64,000 bases of DNA, taken from assembly GCA_015680685.1 (NCBI GenBank), contig MNCI01030700.1:829-64828 (forward strand), in the 5' to 3' direction. Shown piece after piece: positions 1 through 11,605 of the stretch. Positions within the stretch are counted from its first letter, which is position 1, and the number at the start of each line of letters is the position of its first letter. The notes under the pieces are model-generated. The model did not search any database, was not told the DNA's origin, and saw only the letters and a program-made list of their open reading frames with translations. The position numbers and the translations under genes were made by a program. The stretch is from Gnetum montanum. Lineage: Eukaryota; Streptophyta; Gnetopsida; Gnetales; Gnetaceae.

Positions 1-1377
1 AAATAGAGAATAACTCCCAAACATTTTCAACCAACATTCAAGCTATATATTTTCCCTTCAAACTCTTAAACACTAGTTACTCCAATTGTAGTCCAACTGT
101 TCCATGAAATGGCTGAATGTGCCAACACTATGATAACACCAACTACTCTCAAAATCCCCAAGCAGAATAAAGAGAATTGAAAAGGAATTGATTTGTGTCC
201 TTTTTTCCAAATTACAATGAAGATGAGTAGACAACATAGGAGAGAGATAAAATTAGAAAAGAAGAATTATGTAAGAGCATAGTTGGAGCTTCTTATAAAA
301 GGTAGGAAACTTAAAATACCTTGTTAATTTTCCCCTTTTCCTTTTAATATTTGGTATTAAATTAGTCCATCTCTTATTCTTCTCCTTTTGCATAAAATTT
401 GAGTTTCATGGGTCTTTTTCATTTTCTCTTCTCTTCTAACAATTAAAAAAATAAAGCAAAAAAAATGCCACTATGAACCAAAGGAAAAAATAAGGCATTG
501 ATAATTAGTAAGTTTATTTTTAAAAAATAATTAATTGAAAACTTATGAGTAGAACAAGCAATGAGTAAGGAATTATTAAACTTTCCTTAATGACTAAGCA
601 ATAACAAATATGCTACTAACAATAAGAGAATAAATTGAATGTAATGGCCAAATATATGTAAAATGTATGATTAGTTACCCATAAAATAGTAATGGTTTGA
701 TTGAAGACATTGCAAACTCTCTATCAATTAAAAGTAATTCATATGGTTCCATGTTAAGCATGGGTGATGTGATCAATACTTAGGAATATATATTTATTTC
801 TCCTTATTTATTAAATAATTCTTTGAAAGTAAACTAACTAGAACCTTACTTGAAGATACATTTTATCAAGTAATATTAAAAGAAAAGGGAGGGTAAGTTG
901 CTAAAACTCTAGCATCATCATGAATATCTTCTTACACTTTTGATGTGCTTGCATTGCTTTTTTTCTTTAATTATAAAAGGACATGAGTTAAACATATCAC
1001 TCTCTTGATGGTAATAGTGAAATATTTTGGAAGATTATAATATAAAACTGGCTACAGATAATTAATTCCATGAGCATGCATAAGAGTTTTTCATTTAAGT
1101 GAGTCAAGATCCACCTCAAACATATATCAAGTCCTATGAAAACCACTAGTTATAGCTAGGATATGCTTAATTGATTTAATTCAAAAGATAATATTTTTTT
1201 CAACTCTCCAAAAACTCAATACTACATCTAATAATTCAATAATACAAGAAATATTTTGATATTTAAGGATGCTAGATTAAATATAAGAGTACACTTTTTA
1301 ATAATTAAAAAAAGCATGATGATGATTAAAAATGCCAATATTTAAGGCTTTAGAAACTATTCTTCAATCAAAAAAAT
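1..1377. other. AT-rich non-coding flank left of element A
   Basis: No supported gene is visible on either strand. The stretch is strongly AT-rich with short homopolymer runs and no long ORF. It is the host DNA into which element A inserted and resumes after 10,478. It may itself be an older, unrecognisable repeat. Confidence 0.6.
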
Positions 1378-2266
1378 TGATGAGTGGTGAGGTACCCCTA
1401 CACTCAACCATACAAATCATAAGCATTCACGCATGATTCAATTGAATTTCATGGATGGGACTAGTTTTGGTATGTAGATCATTATGCTCTGATTGTAGTT
1501 CATTGTCTTTCCACTTGGACTAGTCATAACTTTGTTAGGTATGGTTTGGTCGAAAGTGAAGCATATGATGTTGTCTAATTCTACCTTGCTCCTAATGATG
1601 ATAAAGAGGTAAATTATTTAAGTTAATGAACAATGGAAAATAAGATCTAAACTAGCCTACATGCAATGAGTATCCACTCTCAATCATCCGTATACATCTT
1701 GGACTTTGTAAGACTACTTCTGGGATTGCCAAGCATATGTCACTGGGTGTGCTAAATGATACACTATGCATTACCAAGTATCTACACTTAAATGCTTGTG
1801 ATTAAGGTGTACACATTTCGCTTAATGACAAGAATAGTAAATAGTAATAAATGGAAATGATAACTAAAGGAAACAGTAAATAATTAACAATTAAAAGCAA
1901 CAATAATCTAAGTGGATTCTATAATGATGAAAGTAATCTTGATCTTTATTTCTAGCCATGTAATGTGTCCAAGTATGTGCCAGACTTGAATAAAAGTGTT
2001 GTACGATTACTAACATCACACTGTAGGCATGCACTAGGAATAACAGAACTCTAAGAAAGACTATCAAAAACTAAGAACTAAAACTATCTTCTCTATATTT
2101 CCTATATGTCCCAACCATGCACTCAAGTGCTATATTTATAAGCATGCATAGAGGAGATGACATTGAATATCTAACATCATTTGCTGGCTCTAACATTAGG
2201 TAACCTATATCAGGGCTCCAATGTCGGGTATCCAACATTGGGGCCTAATAGATTCATGACTCATCA
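1378..2266 (-). repeat. 3' LTR of element A
   Basis: 889-bp terminal repeat, matching 9565-10473 along its length with many substitutions. It starts TGATGAG and ends TCATCA in plus-strand reading. A TATAAATA box lies on the minus strand at 2133-2140, and a dyad-rich cassette lies just upstream of it in the sense direction (about 2160-2250). Confidence 0.9.
2160..2250 (-). repeat. U3 dyad cassette of element A, 3' LTR copy
   Basis: About three imperfect units of roughly 28 bp, each built around an ATGT(T/C)GG-like arm and its imperfect inverse around a GGTATC centre. It lies between the LTR terminus and the TATA box at 2133-2140. The same units occur at about 10371-10452 and inside the element at 5732-5805. 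Confidence 0.7.
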
Positions 2267-2273
2267 TACCCCC
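2267..2273 (-). promoter_or_regulatory. 3' polypurine tract of element A
   Basis: GGGGGTA on the minus strand, directly adjoining the 3' LTR. The same GGGGGTA precedes the 3' LTR in elements B, C and E. This purine run would prime plus-strand DNA synthesis. Confidence 0.8.
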
Positions 2274-2452
2274 ATGACTAAATGAAAATGCATTCTTAAC
2301 TTAAAGAAAATGAGGAACAAGTTCTTTACAAAATATTTGGAAGGTATGGGATTATTAACTAACTTCAACAACAAACAAAACAATTGACTCTTACATGCAG
2401 AAGTACAAAAATAGGACACAATATTATAAGATAAAATTGGAAGACTCATGTA

Positions 2453-5360
2453 ATGCCTACAGGTGATGGCTCCTTCATTGATTGCTTCCCTTTGTCACTA
2501 GGCTTGTGAAATTTGTAACGATCGAGAAATGCCTGCAACTTTTCTTCTTCCATCCTTGGGTTATGTACTATCCAAGTTGCTAAACCAATGTGTGCTGGCA
2601 TCAATACATCCCAAGGGCATGGTAGTTGCTAGAACATCTTGTTAACCTTTACATACCGAGCCGCAAACTACCGTTGTTCCTCTTCAAAGGTCCTAGCCAT
2701 TTCTCTAAGTTCATGATAATTTGTTAATCTTCTATCTAGGTTTTAGGTGACATCCTTCTATCCCTAGTAGTTGGTTTTAACCACTTTTATTTCGAGTTTT
2801 CTACATGTTGCTTCTCCAAAGTGTCTTTCTGATCTACAAACTCTTTTTCATAAAATACATAAGTGGTTGCTACCTTCTTCTCTAGCTTGTTTTGAGGTTG
2901 ACTTGCTATTAACATGGCAAGGTTGGCATATTTGAGGTTAGTCAACGTCACGTAGTCTTTCAAATCTTCGATCTCTAGGTCTTTATTCTTTACTTCCACT
3001 TGTTGGACCAAGGCATAACTATCTAGAATTGGCTCTCACTTAGGATTTTGTGCTAACAAAGATCTAATGTGAGCTTTAGCCATCTAGATCTCTTTTTCAT
3101 TTATTTTTTTATATATGGCTACTTGGTTGTGGAAGTGTTCCTTCAACTTCTCATGCTTCTTAGCCTCATTCTGCCACATGCTAATTTCTATTGCTAATTT
3201 TTGTTAAATTGCATGGAACTCCTTCATTGAGAGGATTCTATTTTCTCTGGCCAATCTATTGATGTCCTAATTAACCCTCACTAGTTTTTCTCTTAACTGG
3301 TGGACACTCTCCTCAAGGATGTTCTTCTACTTCTCAACTATGATCAACCTTGAATTCTTAGTGATAAGCTGCTTATTTTGCTCTTATGTGGCAGTTAATG
3401 CCTTTTTGTATGCATGGGACTATGCATCAATAGTAAAGGCATTCCAAACTACTTTCTCTTTTTCTCCTTAGTTAACTTGGCCAGCTACTCTATCCTAAAT
3501 TGTTCCAACTAGTCAAGTACAACAAAATGAGCAGGATCACGTCATTCAACTCTTAAGGTAGCCAACTCTTGTTGTAATCTTTTCACTTTTTCTTCTACAT
3601 GTTCTACCCTAGCTTCAACCATAAACAACTTTCCTTTAGTGGTGATAAGATTTGACTATGTTGCAGTGACATCCCTAGGGATGTCAAACAAAGTAGTCAT
3701 TACTTGTCCCATCTATAGCAGTCAATCCAATACATCCTCATGCACTGTAGGAGTCATCAAAGTTCTAGCCAAGATCTATGCATCTGTAGTCCTAGTAAGA
3801 TCTACTAGAGACATAATAGACATGTTGAATGATTCTTTAATATGATTCATGATCACTTCTGCAGCACCTATCGCATCTTGATGCTGCATTACCACAATTG
3901 TCAAACCTTCTCTAGTTTCAAGCATTACCTGGAAGGATGTGACATTTCCAAAGATTTGCCTAGACCATTGGGATCCTCCTTTTGATTGTAATAAGATCTT
4001 CCCCCTAGTTGGATCAGCTAAAATAGTGGGTTGTACAACATCATCAATTACTTTGAAAAGATTAGGCTCATCTCTACTTCCCAAACTAATAGCTTTAGCA
4101 ATTTTTTTAAGATGGCTCATTGCGGGCCTATAATCTTGTAGCAGTGGTAGTGGAACTTGTGTTTCTGGGCATTGTTCAGGCTCATGTTGTACTTCTGCTT
4201 TTGGCTTTGCTTCCTTCTCTGGTTCTTACTCTTCACCAAGATCTTTTCTTGGTGCCACGTGTTTGAGGGGTTTAGCAAAGGAGGAAGTTTGAGCCTTCTT
4301 GGGGACATCATTCGTATATCCTAGGATTCTAGCATGTTTTCATAACTTCTTGATTAGGCAAGGGAATAGGAGTGTTGGCTTCCTTACCTTTTTCTCTTTG
4401 AACTATCATTGAGTTTCACTGAAGTAGAATTGGGGAAGATTGATTGCATATTTATCCATTAAGATAACACTTTCCCTAGGCACATGTTGAAATTTGATTG
4501 AGCCCTTTAGATGGTATATACCAATCTTGAAGTATGTCCTCTCTTCTAGAGTTAGTTCACTATATGTTTTATCTTCTTTGTTGTATGTCCATTGAAACCA
4601 TAGTTTTTTTGTATCGGGGTTAGATCTAGTGGATAGATAGGCTACCTTAGCCCCTTCATTCAATAGATTCAAAGCTTTAATGATTTCTTTAACAGGGAAG
4701 TCAACATTCACACCATAGATGTTTATAGTGGTTCCCTCATCTTTGTTGTGCTATAATTGGTGGATATCACCCAAGTACCAGTTAGCACTATTTGAGAGGA
4801 TAGGCCACAAGGGTGATGCTTGAAGTTGCATGTGAATTGCTTCTAGAGAAAACTCCATAAATGGGCCAAGATTCATGTCCACGATGACTGAGTTCAATGT
4901 GGACTTTTCTTGAATGTCTACGAGGTAATCAGGGGACAACATGAGATGTTGTCCATACATAGGAGTAGGTAATTATTTGGCCTCTACTTGGACCGACTAT
5001 CTAGTAGCAAGGGCCTCTTGATGGATGTTTAAAAATTGGGCTTTCTACTCTTGATGTTCTACCTTCTCACCCTATTGGCCTCAGCCACCTTGTGGATGCT
5101 TAGCTACTCTTTCCAAAGGTTCTTCTTATACACCTCTTTTTTGGGCCATCTACAATCAAGAAAAGATCAAGTATTACTAAGGTTGTATTCTTTATCATTA
5201 ATCAGTTTGTACATTACTCGTTACCTTAGTTCACTAATTTCTTAGTTCATATGATTGTAGAGTTAGAAATATTTTCAAGAAAAATCCCCAAAAAGTGTCT
5301 ATCTCCTCGTACAACCTTGCATGGTTGATTCCTTTTTTCTTATGTGTGGCTTGTTATGAT
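2453..5360 (-). pseudogene. Element A accessory ORF2 (plant-transposon-like and coiled coil), decayed
   Basis: Minus-strand coding remnants run through this region, several sharing one frame (4751-4960, 4406-4711, 3776-4120) and one in another (2787-3011). The upstream half includes a NLPQ(F/L)-type segment resembling the same place in element C, where a 'putative plant transposon protein' type domain can be suspected. The downstream half is charged and coiled-coil-like, with HEKLKEHF and then LKYANLAML followed by VATTY..YE.EF. The tail, before 2453, reads PCPWDV, AHIG, NPR, EEK. Coiled-coil and tail motifs recur in elements C and E. Function is unknown. It sits where Athila elements carry an extra ORF after pol, but I see no clear envelope-like membrane segment. 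Confidence 0.7.
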
Positions 5361-5518
5361 GGTTGTGGTTCCTTGGGTGGAAAAATTAAGGTTTCTGGCA
5401 TTAATATAATTGACTATTTATGTTCACACCTAAAGTTTTTAACACTCTTACCCTTATAATACCTTCTAGGAAATAGCAAATTATTTTCAATTAGAACAAG
5501 TTTTCCATGCAAGCAGCA

Positions 5519-5541
5519 CCACCCCCAACCCCATGACTAAC
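5519..5541 (-). promoter_or_regulatory. Internal polypurine-tract-like site of element A
   Basis: On the minus strand this reads GTTAGTCATGGGG followed by a second G run, close to the 3' tract context (TTAGTCATGGGGGTA). Equivalent sites occur in B (22276-22291), C (32741-32753) and E (45653-45670). It may be a second plus-strand priming site or a relic of a duplicated LTR border. Confidence 0.45.
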
Positions 5542-5710
5542 TTAAATACTCCAGGTTTAGATAGGTTCAAATAGCATGGAAATTGGAGCAGGAGAGAGCC
5601 AAATATCGTAAGTAGAAAGTGGTTGTGTAGAGCTTTGAGTTGCGAGAGAAAATTTGAACAACTCCCCTAGCAGCAAATGATGAAAATGAAATTTTGGCAC
5701 CATAGGGGTC

Positions 5711-5805
5711 ATATATATATATATGTTTATGTGACCTAACATCATGTATCCAACATCGTGTTCGACCTGACGTTAGGTAGTTAACATCGAGGTCTAATAA
5801 TATGC
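5711..5805 (-). promoter_or_regulatory. Internal LTR-like promoter cassette upstream of ORF2, element A
   Basis: 5732-5805 carries two units of the A-type dyad cassette (CTGACGTTAGGTA in the plus reading, followed by TTAACATCGAGG and TCTAATAA). It closely matches the cassette at the end of A's own LTR. In the minus-strand sense it is followed by a (TA)n TATA-like run at 5711-5724 and then by the ORF2 leader. The order cassette, TATA, ORF copies the LTR arrangement. Promoter function is inferred. Confidence 0.5.
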
Positions 5806-6840
5806 TTTAAATGGGGCAATTGAGCATGGAAAATGAATCTCTGTGATTGGTTGGAAGGTTTGAGGTTGGGTCCATAGTTCTAGGGTAAGTGGAAAATCAG
5901 TTTGAGGCACTAGAAGTATTAGAAGGTGGAGTTGTCAATGTGAAAAGCACTAGAATGAACAAGAAAAAGGGCATGGAAATCAAGGTTGTCGACAAATCAA
6001 GTTATATGAGAAGGGAAACAACAAAATGTAACAATTGAATGCCTAGAAGGTGAATAATAATGTGGTTGTGTCAAACAAGTACAAGTTACAAAAGTTACAC
6101 AAGTGGATCCTCCCCAAAGCAAGCTTTAGCCTATGATGCCCTTGTATAACCACACCTAAAAATATCCATAGGCACTAAAGGGATTAAATGCAACTCATAC
6201 CTATCAAACAAAACACACATGCTAAAACTAGCGGTTTGAGATAATAACTCTATGTTACACAAAACCACAAGTTATGATCACCCAGATAATGAGATGAGAT
6301 GGATAGTAGAAAGGATTGTAGAAATTGGGACATGAGGTGTCTTACCATGAGCACAATGAAACCTTGTGTGTTATTAATTGTTAAATAATCATGAGTCTTC
6401 TGTTCAAGATTTAGACCAAGTTCAAACCACATTGCAGTGACATCACATCATTTCATCACATCGATGGATAACCATAAGACTATCATAGTTACAAGGAGTA
6501 ACATCACTTGGCATTTTGTCCAATGAAGGAGCTAATTTATGGCACACATATTTTTTTCTTAGTTTTTTTGTGTTCTAAGAAGCTACCAACCTTCAAGCAT
6601 GGGTACATGTCATTCTAGTGGGACCCACAAAAGTTTATTTAGTGTCGTGTTAGGATACTTTTATTTTCATTTTTTGTTAGATCTATAAGGATATGGTTAA
6701 AACCTCAAAAACATGATAGAACATACAAAAGTGACCAAAGAGAATCCACAAATCTCCTTGATGTCACACCCCTTGCATTTCACCTTGGTCCTACACTCTT
6801 CTACCCAGACATAATGATTATAAAGTTATTTTTATTCTCN

Positions 6841-7408
6841 TTCCAAACCCAAACAATGAATCTAACAATGTGGGAAGACCAACAAATCCATGCATACCAT
6901 ATCATGATCAAGGGTGAAATCATGATCCAAACATCCATAACGTTCACACACCTCATACCCTGACCCACTAGACATTTAACAATGAAGTGTGTAACCAATG
7001 ATTTATCTACCCAACCATTGCAACACCAATAGACACCCAATGGTTTGGGCATGAATAGTTACCAATGTTTTATCCATGCATGGATCGTACCTATTTGCTT
7101 ATTAATCCTTGTCATGGCCAAATGTTTAGTTCTAGGGGTTACCCCCCATTCTAGTCTCTAGGATTCTTAAGTGTTTTTCATCTTTTTGTTTTACAATTTG
7201 TTGTTATTTTCATATTTCTTGAAATAATTCTTCCTATTTCTTCCAATTTTTTTCTATTTATTGTTTTTATTTTATTTGTCGTGTAATCTCACTTGTGAAT
7301 AAAACAATCATGTAGCTCATTAAGGTGAGCTTTTCTCTATGTTGTTAAGTCATAACAAACTGATTATTTGGACATTGAGACCATGACATCCATCCATCCA
7401 TTCCATTA
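6841..7408. other. Segment between two single Ns, apparently inverted in the assembly
   Basis: The reverse complement of this piece, not the piece itself, aligns with the co-oriented element E at about 46960-47620. Shared landmarks in E include TGTTTTATTCAT near 47110 and the run around GAATGGGGG near 47225. Sequence before 6840 and after 7409 aligns to E in normal orientation. A short contig has probably been placed backwards. An ORF reading across the N at 6840 is therefore not real. Confidence 0.8.
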
Positions 7409-7409
7409 N

Positions 7410-9300
7410 GGTGTATGACCTTTCCTCCAGAAGGGACATTTCCTACATTGCGGTTTAGACCCACTAGGGTCAACATGTTTATGCACATTTGCAGCACAAG
7501 TGGCATTCATTTGTTGATATTGGGGTGCTAAACCTTCTTCTGTCATTGGCGGTGGCTTGTAATAAGGTGGAGGGTGAGAATATCAAGGGTAGGATGGATG
7601 GTAAGAGGTGCAAGGTGGTGATCCTTCAAGGGATGTCATGGGTTGATGATACTCAGGAGAGTGGTAGTTGTAATTTGAAGTAGAGGATGTAGAACTAGTT
7701 GGAAAACTAGGGTGTTGAACATAATATCCATGCAGTTTCGATGAATAGGGTTGATTTGATGGTGGCCTCTCCCACGACTATGGTTGTTGCTACTATGGTG
7801 GATGACCATGTTTAGGCTAGTAATAAGTCCCCCTAGGATGGTACGATCAGGTGTGGGATTGTCTATAGTTACCTTGTGGGAGAGGAAATCTTCCAAGTAT
7901 GTGCTTTTGCACAAACTTTAAATTTAAGGCACTTGTCCAATACTCCTATAGATGCAACAAGACTAGGCAATGATCCTTTAGATCGTCCTATATGTAGATG
8001 TTGCATCCATTATCTTTGTCTGTAGTTGAATCTATTTCTGAAAAGTGTTCTTATCTATTTCTTGGTTCCATATCCTTTGTTTATTGTGATCACCTAGCTT
8101 ATTTTTCATGATCCTCTCCTCAACCATCTCAATGAGAGTTGTAGTGTTTTCATATATTCATTTGGACATCCTATTAAACTTTGCTTCGAGTTCATCGATA
8201 TACTTCTATATTGGCAAAGTTTGTTGTTGAATCACCGTATCAAGAGCTACCTTTTTCTTCATATCATAGATATGGACCTCCTTCTGTTAATGAGTTGGAT
8301 CCCATTGATATTTTTTGACATTCTCCCATTTTCATATCTCTCCTTTTTCTTTTGCCACATGATTAATTAGCTCTAAGATCTGATGGGCTTGAAGCTCGTA
8401 TAGTTGCCCTAGGGCATACATCCCAAGGATCTCCCTTGTTTCATTATGAAGCCCATCTATGATGTGGAAAAGTTGCCTTTCCTCAAAGAAACCATGGCAT
8501 GGGCATCTATTCAATAGGGAATAATGTCTATCTAAGGTCATGTCCAAGGGTTCATGTTGTTCTTGCTTCCATTCTTGGATCTGTCTCCTCAGGTTGGACA
8601 CTCTTGCATAGGTTTGGTATTTCTCGATAAAAGGTTCCAAAATTATGGACCATCATTGGATTGAATTTGGTCTTAATGATCTATACCACACTTTGACTTT
8701 ATCGATTAGTATCCTAGGAAAGAGTTTAAGCTTTTCCCACCTACTTTCAATGTTGTAGAAAACACAAGCATCATGGAAAGCTTATAAATGATGTTGTGGA
8801 TCTAAATCATAACCTCCTACAAATTTAGGAATATTATCAATATCAAGCTTGGGTAGACAACTCTTTTTGTGATGCCTACGAGATATCTTAATGGCGTCTA
8901 TGATATGCATTAGGCTCTTAGTGGGCAACAAGGGTTCATCATCAGCAAACAAGTTGTGAGGGAAATTTCTATCTCTATTCGTTTGATTGTGATGATGCTA
9001 TCTGTGTTCATGGTAACATCTTTGCCTTTTCCCATGGGTTCAATTTTGGTTTTTAGTCCAACCCTTTAGTGAAGCCTTATCTCCAAACCTATGTTCATCT
9101 TCATTAGAACTAGATGTTGAAGGAAAAGAGGAAGATGAGGAATTGAAAGGTTTGCCATGGCTACTATGGTGTTCTTCAGGGTTCTTTGATTTATCATTTC
9201 TGGGTTTTGAGAAGGTCTTAGGCTTGGAGGCCTCCCCTAGTTTAGGATTTACATCATCTTCTCCGAGATTTTATACCTTAGGTGAATGTAGTCTTTGAGT
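7410..9300 (-). pseudogene. Element A gag polyprotein, decayed
   Basis: Structural protein of an Athila-like retrotransposon, which would form the particle that packages the RNA. Translation of the minus strand gives a Ser-rich stretch, then a segment with GGYDLDPQHHL and FHDAC, then the retrotransposon gag core at 8332-8640 (EKYQTYARV, QEWKQEQHEP, HIIDGLHNETREILG). The downstream part is a Pro/His/Gln-rich tail near 7636-7914. The core aligns well with element B (18727-19026). The N-terminal part before the core is in another frame or interrupted. The C-terminal end is affected by the N at 7409. Confidence 0.8.
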
Positions 9301-9545
9301 GTCGTCAGGGTGATCATGATCATAAGAAACCCCTACATAAGGTTGGTCACTCAAAATTTCTTCATCATATATCTTGTTATTTCTCCAATAAATGCATTTG
9401 CTATATAGTGCATTGTAACTTCTGTGAGAGAGAGACATTGTTGTTGGTTTATGATGTGTGTGAGTTAATATTTTTCTAAAAGATATATCATTAATACCTT
9501 TGCAACAATCGTGTATAATATAACTAATCTAGATAACTAGCACCA

Positions 9546-9563
9546 TCCCCAACAATGGTGCCA
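9546..9563 (-). promoter_or_regulatory. Primer-binding site of element A (tRNA-Asp type)
   Basis: TGGCACCATTGTTGGGGA on the minus strand, one base from the 5' LTR. It differs from the complement of a plant tRNA-Asp(GTC) 3' end (TGGCGCCGTTGCCGGGGA) at four positions, all transitions. Confidence 0.75.
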
Positions 9564-9564
9564 A

Positions 9565-10473
9565 TGATGAGCAACGAAGTACCTCTACACTCAACCATGT
9601 AAATCACAAGCGTTCACATATGATCTAGTTGAATTCAATGGATGAGACTAGTTGTGGTATCTAAATCATTATGCTTTGATCGCAGTTCACTGTCTTCCCA
9701 CTTGGACTAGTTGTAGCTTTGTCACATATGGTTTAATCCAAAGTGAGACATATGATGTTGTCTAATTCTACCTTGCTCCTAATACAATAAAGAGGTAAAT
9801 TAGTTAAGCTAATGAACAATGGAAAACAATATATAAACTACCCTATGTGAGATGAGTATTTGCTCTTAATTGTCCATATACATCTTGGACTTTGTGAAAC
9901 TACTTATGGGATTGCCAAGAGTATGTCACTAGATGTGCCAAATGATACGCTACTTATAGGATTGCCAAGAGTATGTCACTAGGTGTGCCAAATGATACAC
10001 TACTGGATTACCAAGTATCTAACTTAAATGCTTGTGATTAAGGCGTATGCATTCCACTTAATGATAGGAATAGTAAATAGCAATAAATGGAAATGTTAAC
10101 TAAAGAAAATGGTAAATAATTAACAATTAAAAGCAACAATAATCTAATCTTGATCTTTATTTCCATGCATGTAACGTGTCCAAGTATGTCACACTCGAAC
10201 AAAGGTGTCATATGATTACGAACATCACATTGCGGGCATGCACTGAGAATAATAGAACTCTAAGAAGGACAATCAAGAACTAAGAACTAAAACTATCTTC
10301 TCTATATTGCTTATATGTCCCAACTGCACCCAAGTGTTGTATTTATGGGGATGCATAGAGGAGACGACATCAAATATCTGACATTGTTTCTTGGCTCTGA
10401 CATTGGGTATCCGATATCGGGGCTCTGATGTTAGGTATCTAATGTTGGGGCTTAATAGATTGATGAGTTATCA
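9565..10473 (-). repeat. 5' LTR of element A
   Basis: 909-bp terminal repeat paired with 1378-2266. It includes a local duplication of about 60 bp (GGATTGCCAAGAGTATGTCA occurs twice between 9913 and 9981) that is absent from the partner. The TATA box seen in the partner is degenerate here (TATTTATG near 10339). Confidence 0.88.
10371..10452 (-). repeat. U3 dyad cassette of element A, 5' LTR copy
   Basis: Clear 28-bp tandem units: CTCTGACATTGGGTATCCG and CTCTGATGTTAGGTATCTA each begin a unit. Each is an imperfect dyad centred on GGTATC. It lies between the LTR end and the TATA region. Confidence 0.7.
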
Positions 10474-10478
10474 AAAAT

Positions 10479-11050
10479 CCACCAAGAAATAAATTTAAAA
10501 GATAATATGCATGGAAATCTTGCAAACCTTGATCTATTCATAGCATACTTAAATGATTCAAAAAGCTTATAGATCGAGGTAATTAATCCAAAATTTACAC
10601 TAACACATACCTCCAAGACATTTCTTAAGTAACAAATTTGTATAGATTAGATTGCATTTCGTAAAAAGTTATAGGTGCAAAGGCTTTGCTTAAACAATCT
10701 CTTACAAAATTTGGAGCTATTGCACATTATTCAAAAATGAGTTGAAAACATAATGATGGATGGGATGACATAGATACTAGAATTTTACCCCTATGTTATG
10801 TTAGAAGTTGTGAGCTCCTTACAAATTTGTTAATTTGTTTTAAATGTTATCAAGAACACTTAGTACTGTTTTTAACAATATTTTTAAAACTTATAGCATG
10901 CACATTTTTATTGTCCAATATATCTAGAAGGTCCTCCAAATGTAATAGAATTTTAATTTCAATTTTAATATTTCCAAGGAATTTAGTTCATTCTAAGATC
11001 ATGACCTCTTGAAATTTCAAAATCCTAATTAGCAGAACCGTATTCGTCTT
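10479..11050. other. Non-coding stretch between element A and the gene island
   Basis: AT-rich host sequence with no supported gene. Base composition shifts towards higher GC from about 11040. Confidence 0.5.
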
Positions 11051-11051
11051 T

Positions 11052-11441
11052 GTGAAAAAACATGTCAAAACACACGCTTATGTATCCTCAACATGTGTCG
11101 TATACGGTCTACATTACGATACTATTATTTTTCATCTTTCCCCATACAAAATCCAAAACCAAAAACAAAGTAAGTTCGATGTGTACTTAACCATTTATCC
11201 TCAAACACCTGGTTATGCTTTTCTGATTCACGGTAGCAGGTTTTGTTGTTGGAAGAAAATCCAGAACCAAAAACAATGTAAGTTCGATGTATACTTAATC
11301 ATTTATCCTCAAACACCTGGTTATGCTTTTGTGATTCACGGTAGCAGGTTTTGTTGTTGGAAGTTTTGGCCGTGCGCTTTGGCGTTTGCACAACTAAGCA
11401 GGGTTGGTAATTTGAAGCGGCAAATAGCATCAGCTGAGTAA
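11052..11441 (+). other. 129-codon ORF containing an in-frame tandem duplication
   Basis: An open frame from ATG to TGA encodes about 129 residues. A 36-residue block (NQKQ.KFDVYL.IYPQTPGY onward, ending GSRFCCWK) occurs twice. The duplication unit is 108 bp, so the frame survives. I recognise no domain. It may be chance coding over a repeat, or an exon of an unrecognised gene. Its position directly upstream of the repeat array before the MATE-like gene is noted, but no link is shown. Confidence 0.3.
11151..11366. repeat. 108-bp direct tandem duplication
   Basis: Copy 1 starts at 11151 (ATCCAAAACCAAAAACAA) and copy 2 at 11259 (ATCCAGAACCAAAAACAA). The copies differ by only a few bases, so the duplication is young compared with the surrounding retroelements. 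Confidence 0.85.
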
Positions 11442-11605
11442 ACAAACTCCAAAGTTTATAAGCCTTCCCAGTAACCCGTCTTATCGTTCTGGCCTACAGT
11501 GGATCGATGGAGACAAAATTATGGTCCAAGACCACATTAACCACAAACGTTGACAATCCATGGGTAATGGGTTCTAAGTCTGTCTCTCAACAACATCATT
11601 TGCTC

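Larger units (their letters stand above)
1378..10473 (-). mobile_element. Element A: Athila-like Ty3/gypsy retrotransposon without pol
   Basis: Two direct LTRs (1378-2266 and 9565-10473) flank a 7.3-kb interior, with AAAAT on both sides (1373-1377, 10474-10478) as target-site duplication. On the minus strand the order is 5' LTR, primer-binding site, gag, non-coding stretch, accessory ORF2, polypurine tract, 3' LTR. No protease, reverse transcriptase, RNase H or integrase can be read, so the copy is non-autonomous. Coding parts carry stops and shifts. Two single Ns interrupt the interior, and the piece between them appears inverted. Assignment to the Athila-like group rests on the tRNA-Asp primer site and gag/protease similarity of its relatives B and C. 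Confidence 0.9.

Noticed and set aside
6801-7052. 83-codon minus-strand ORF crossing the N at 6840
   Set aside because: It spans an assembly gap, and the part right of the N appears to be inverted, so the frame is artificial.
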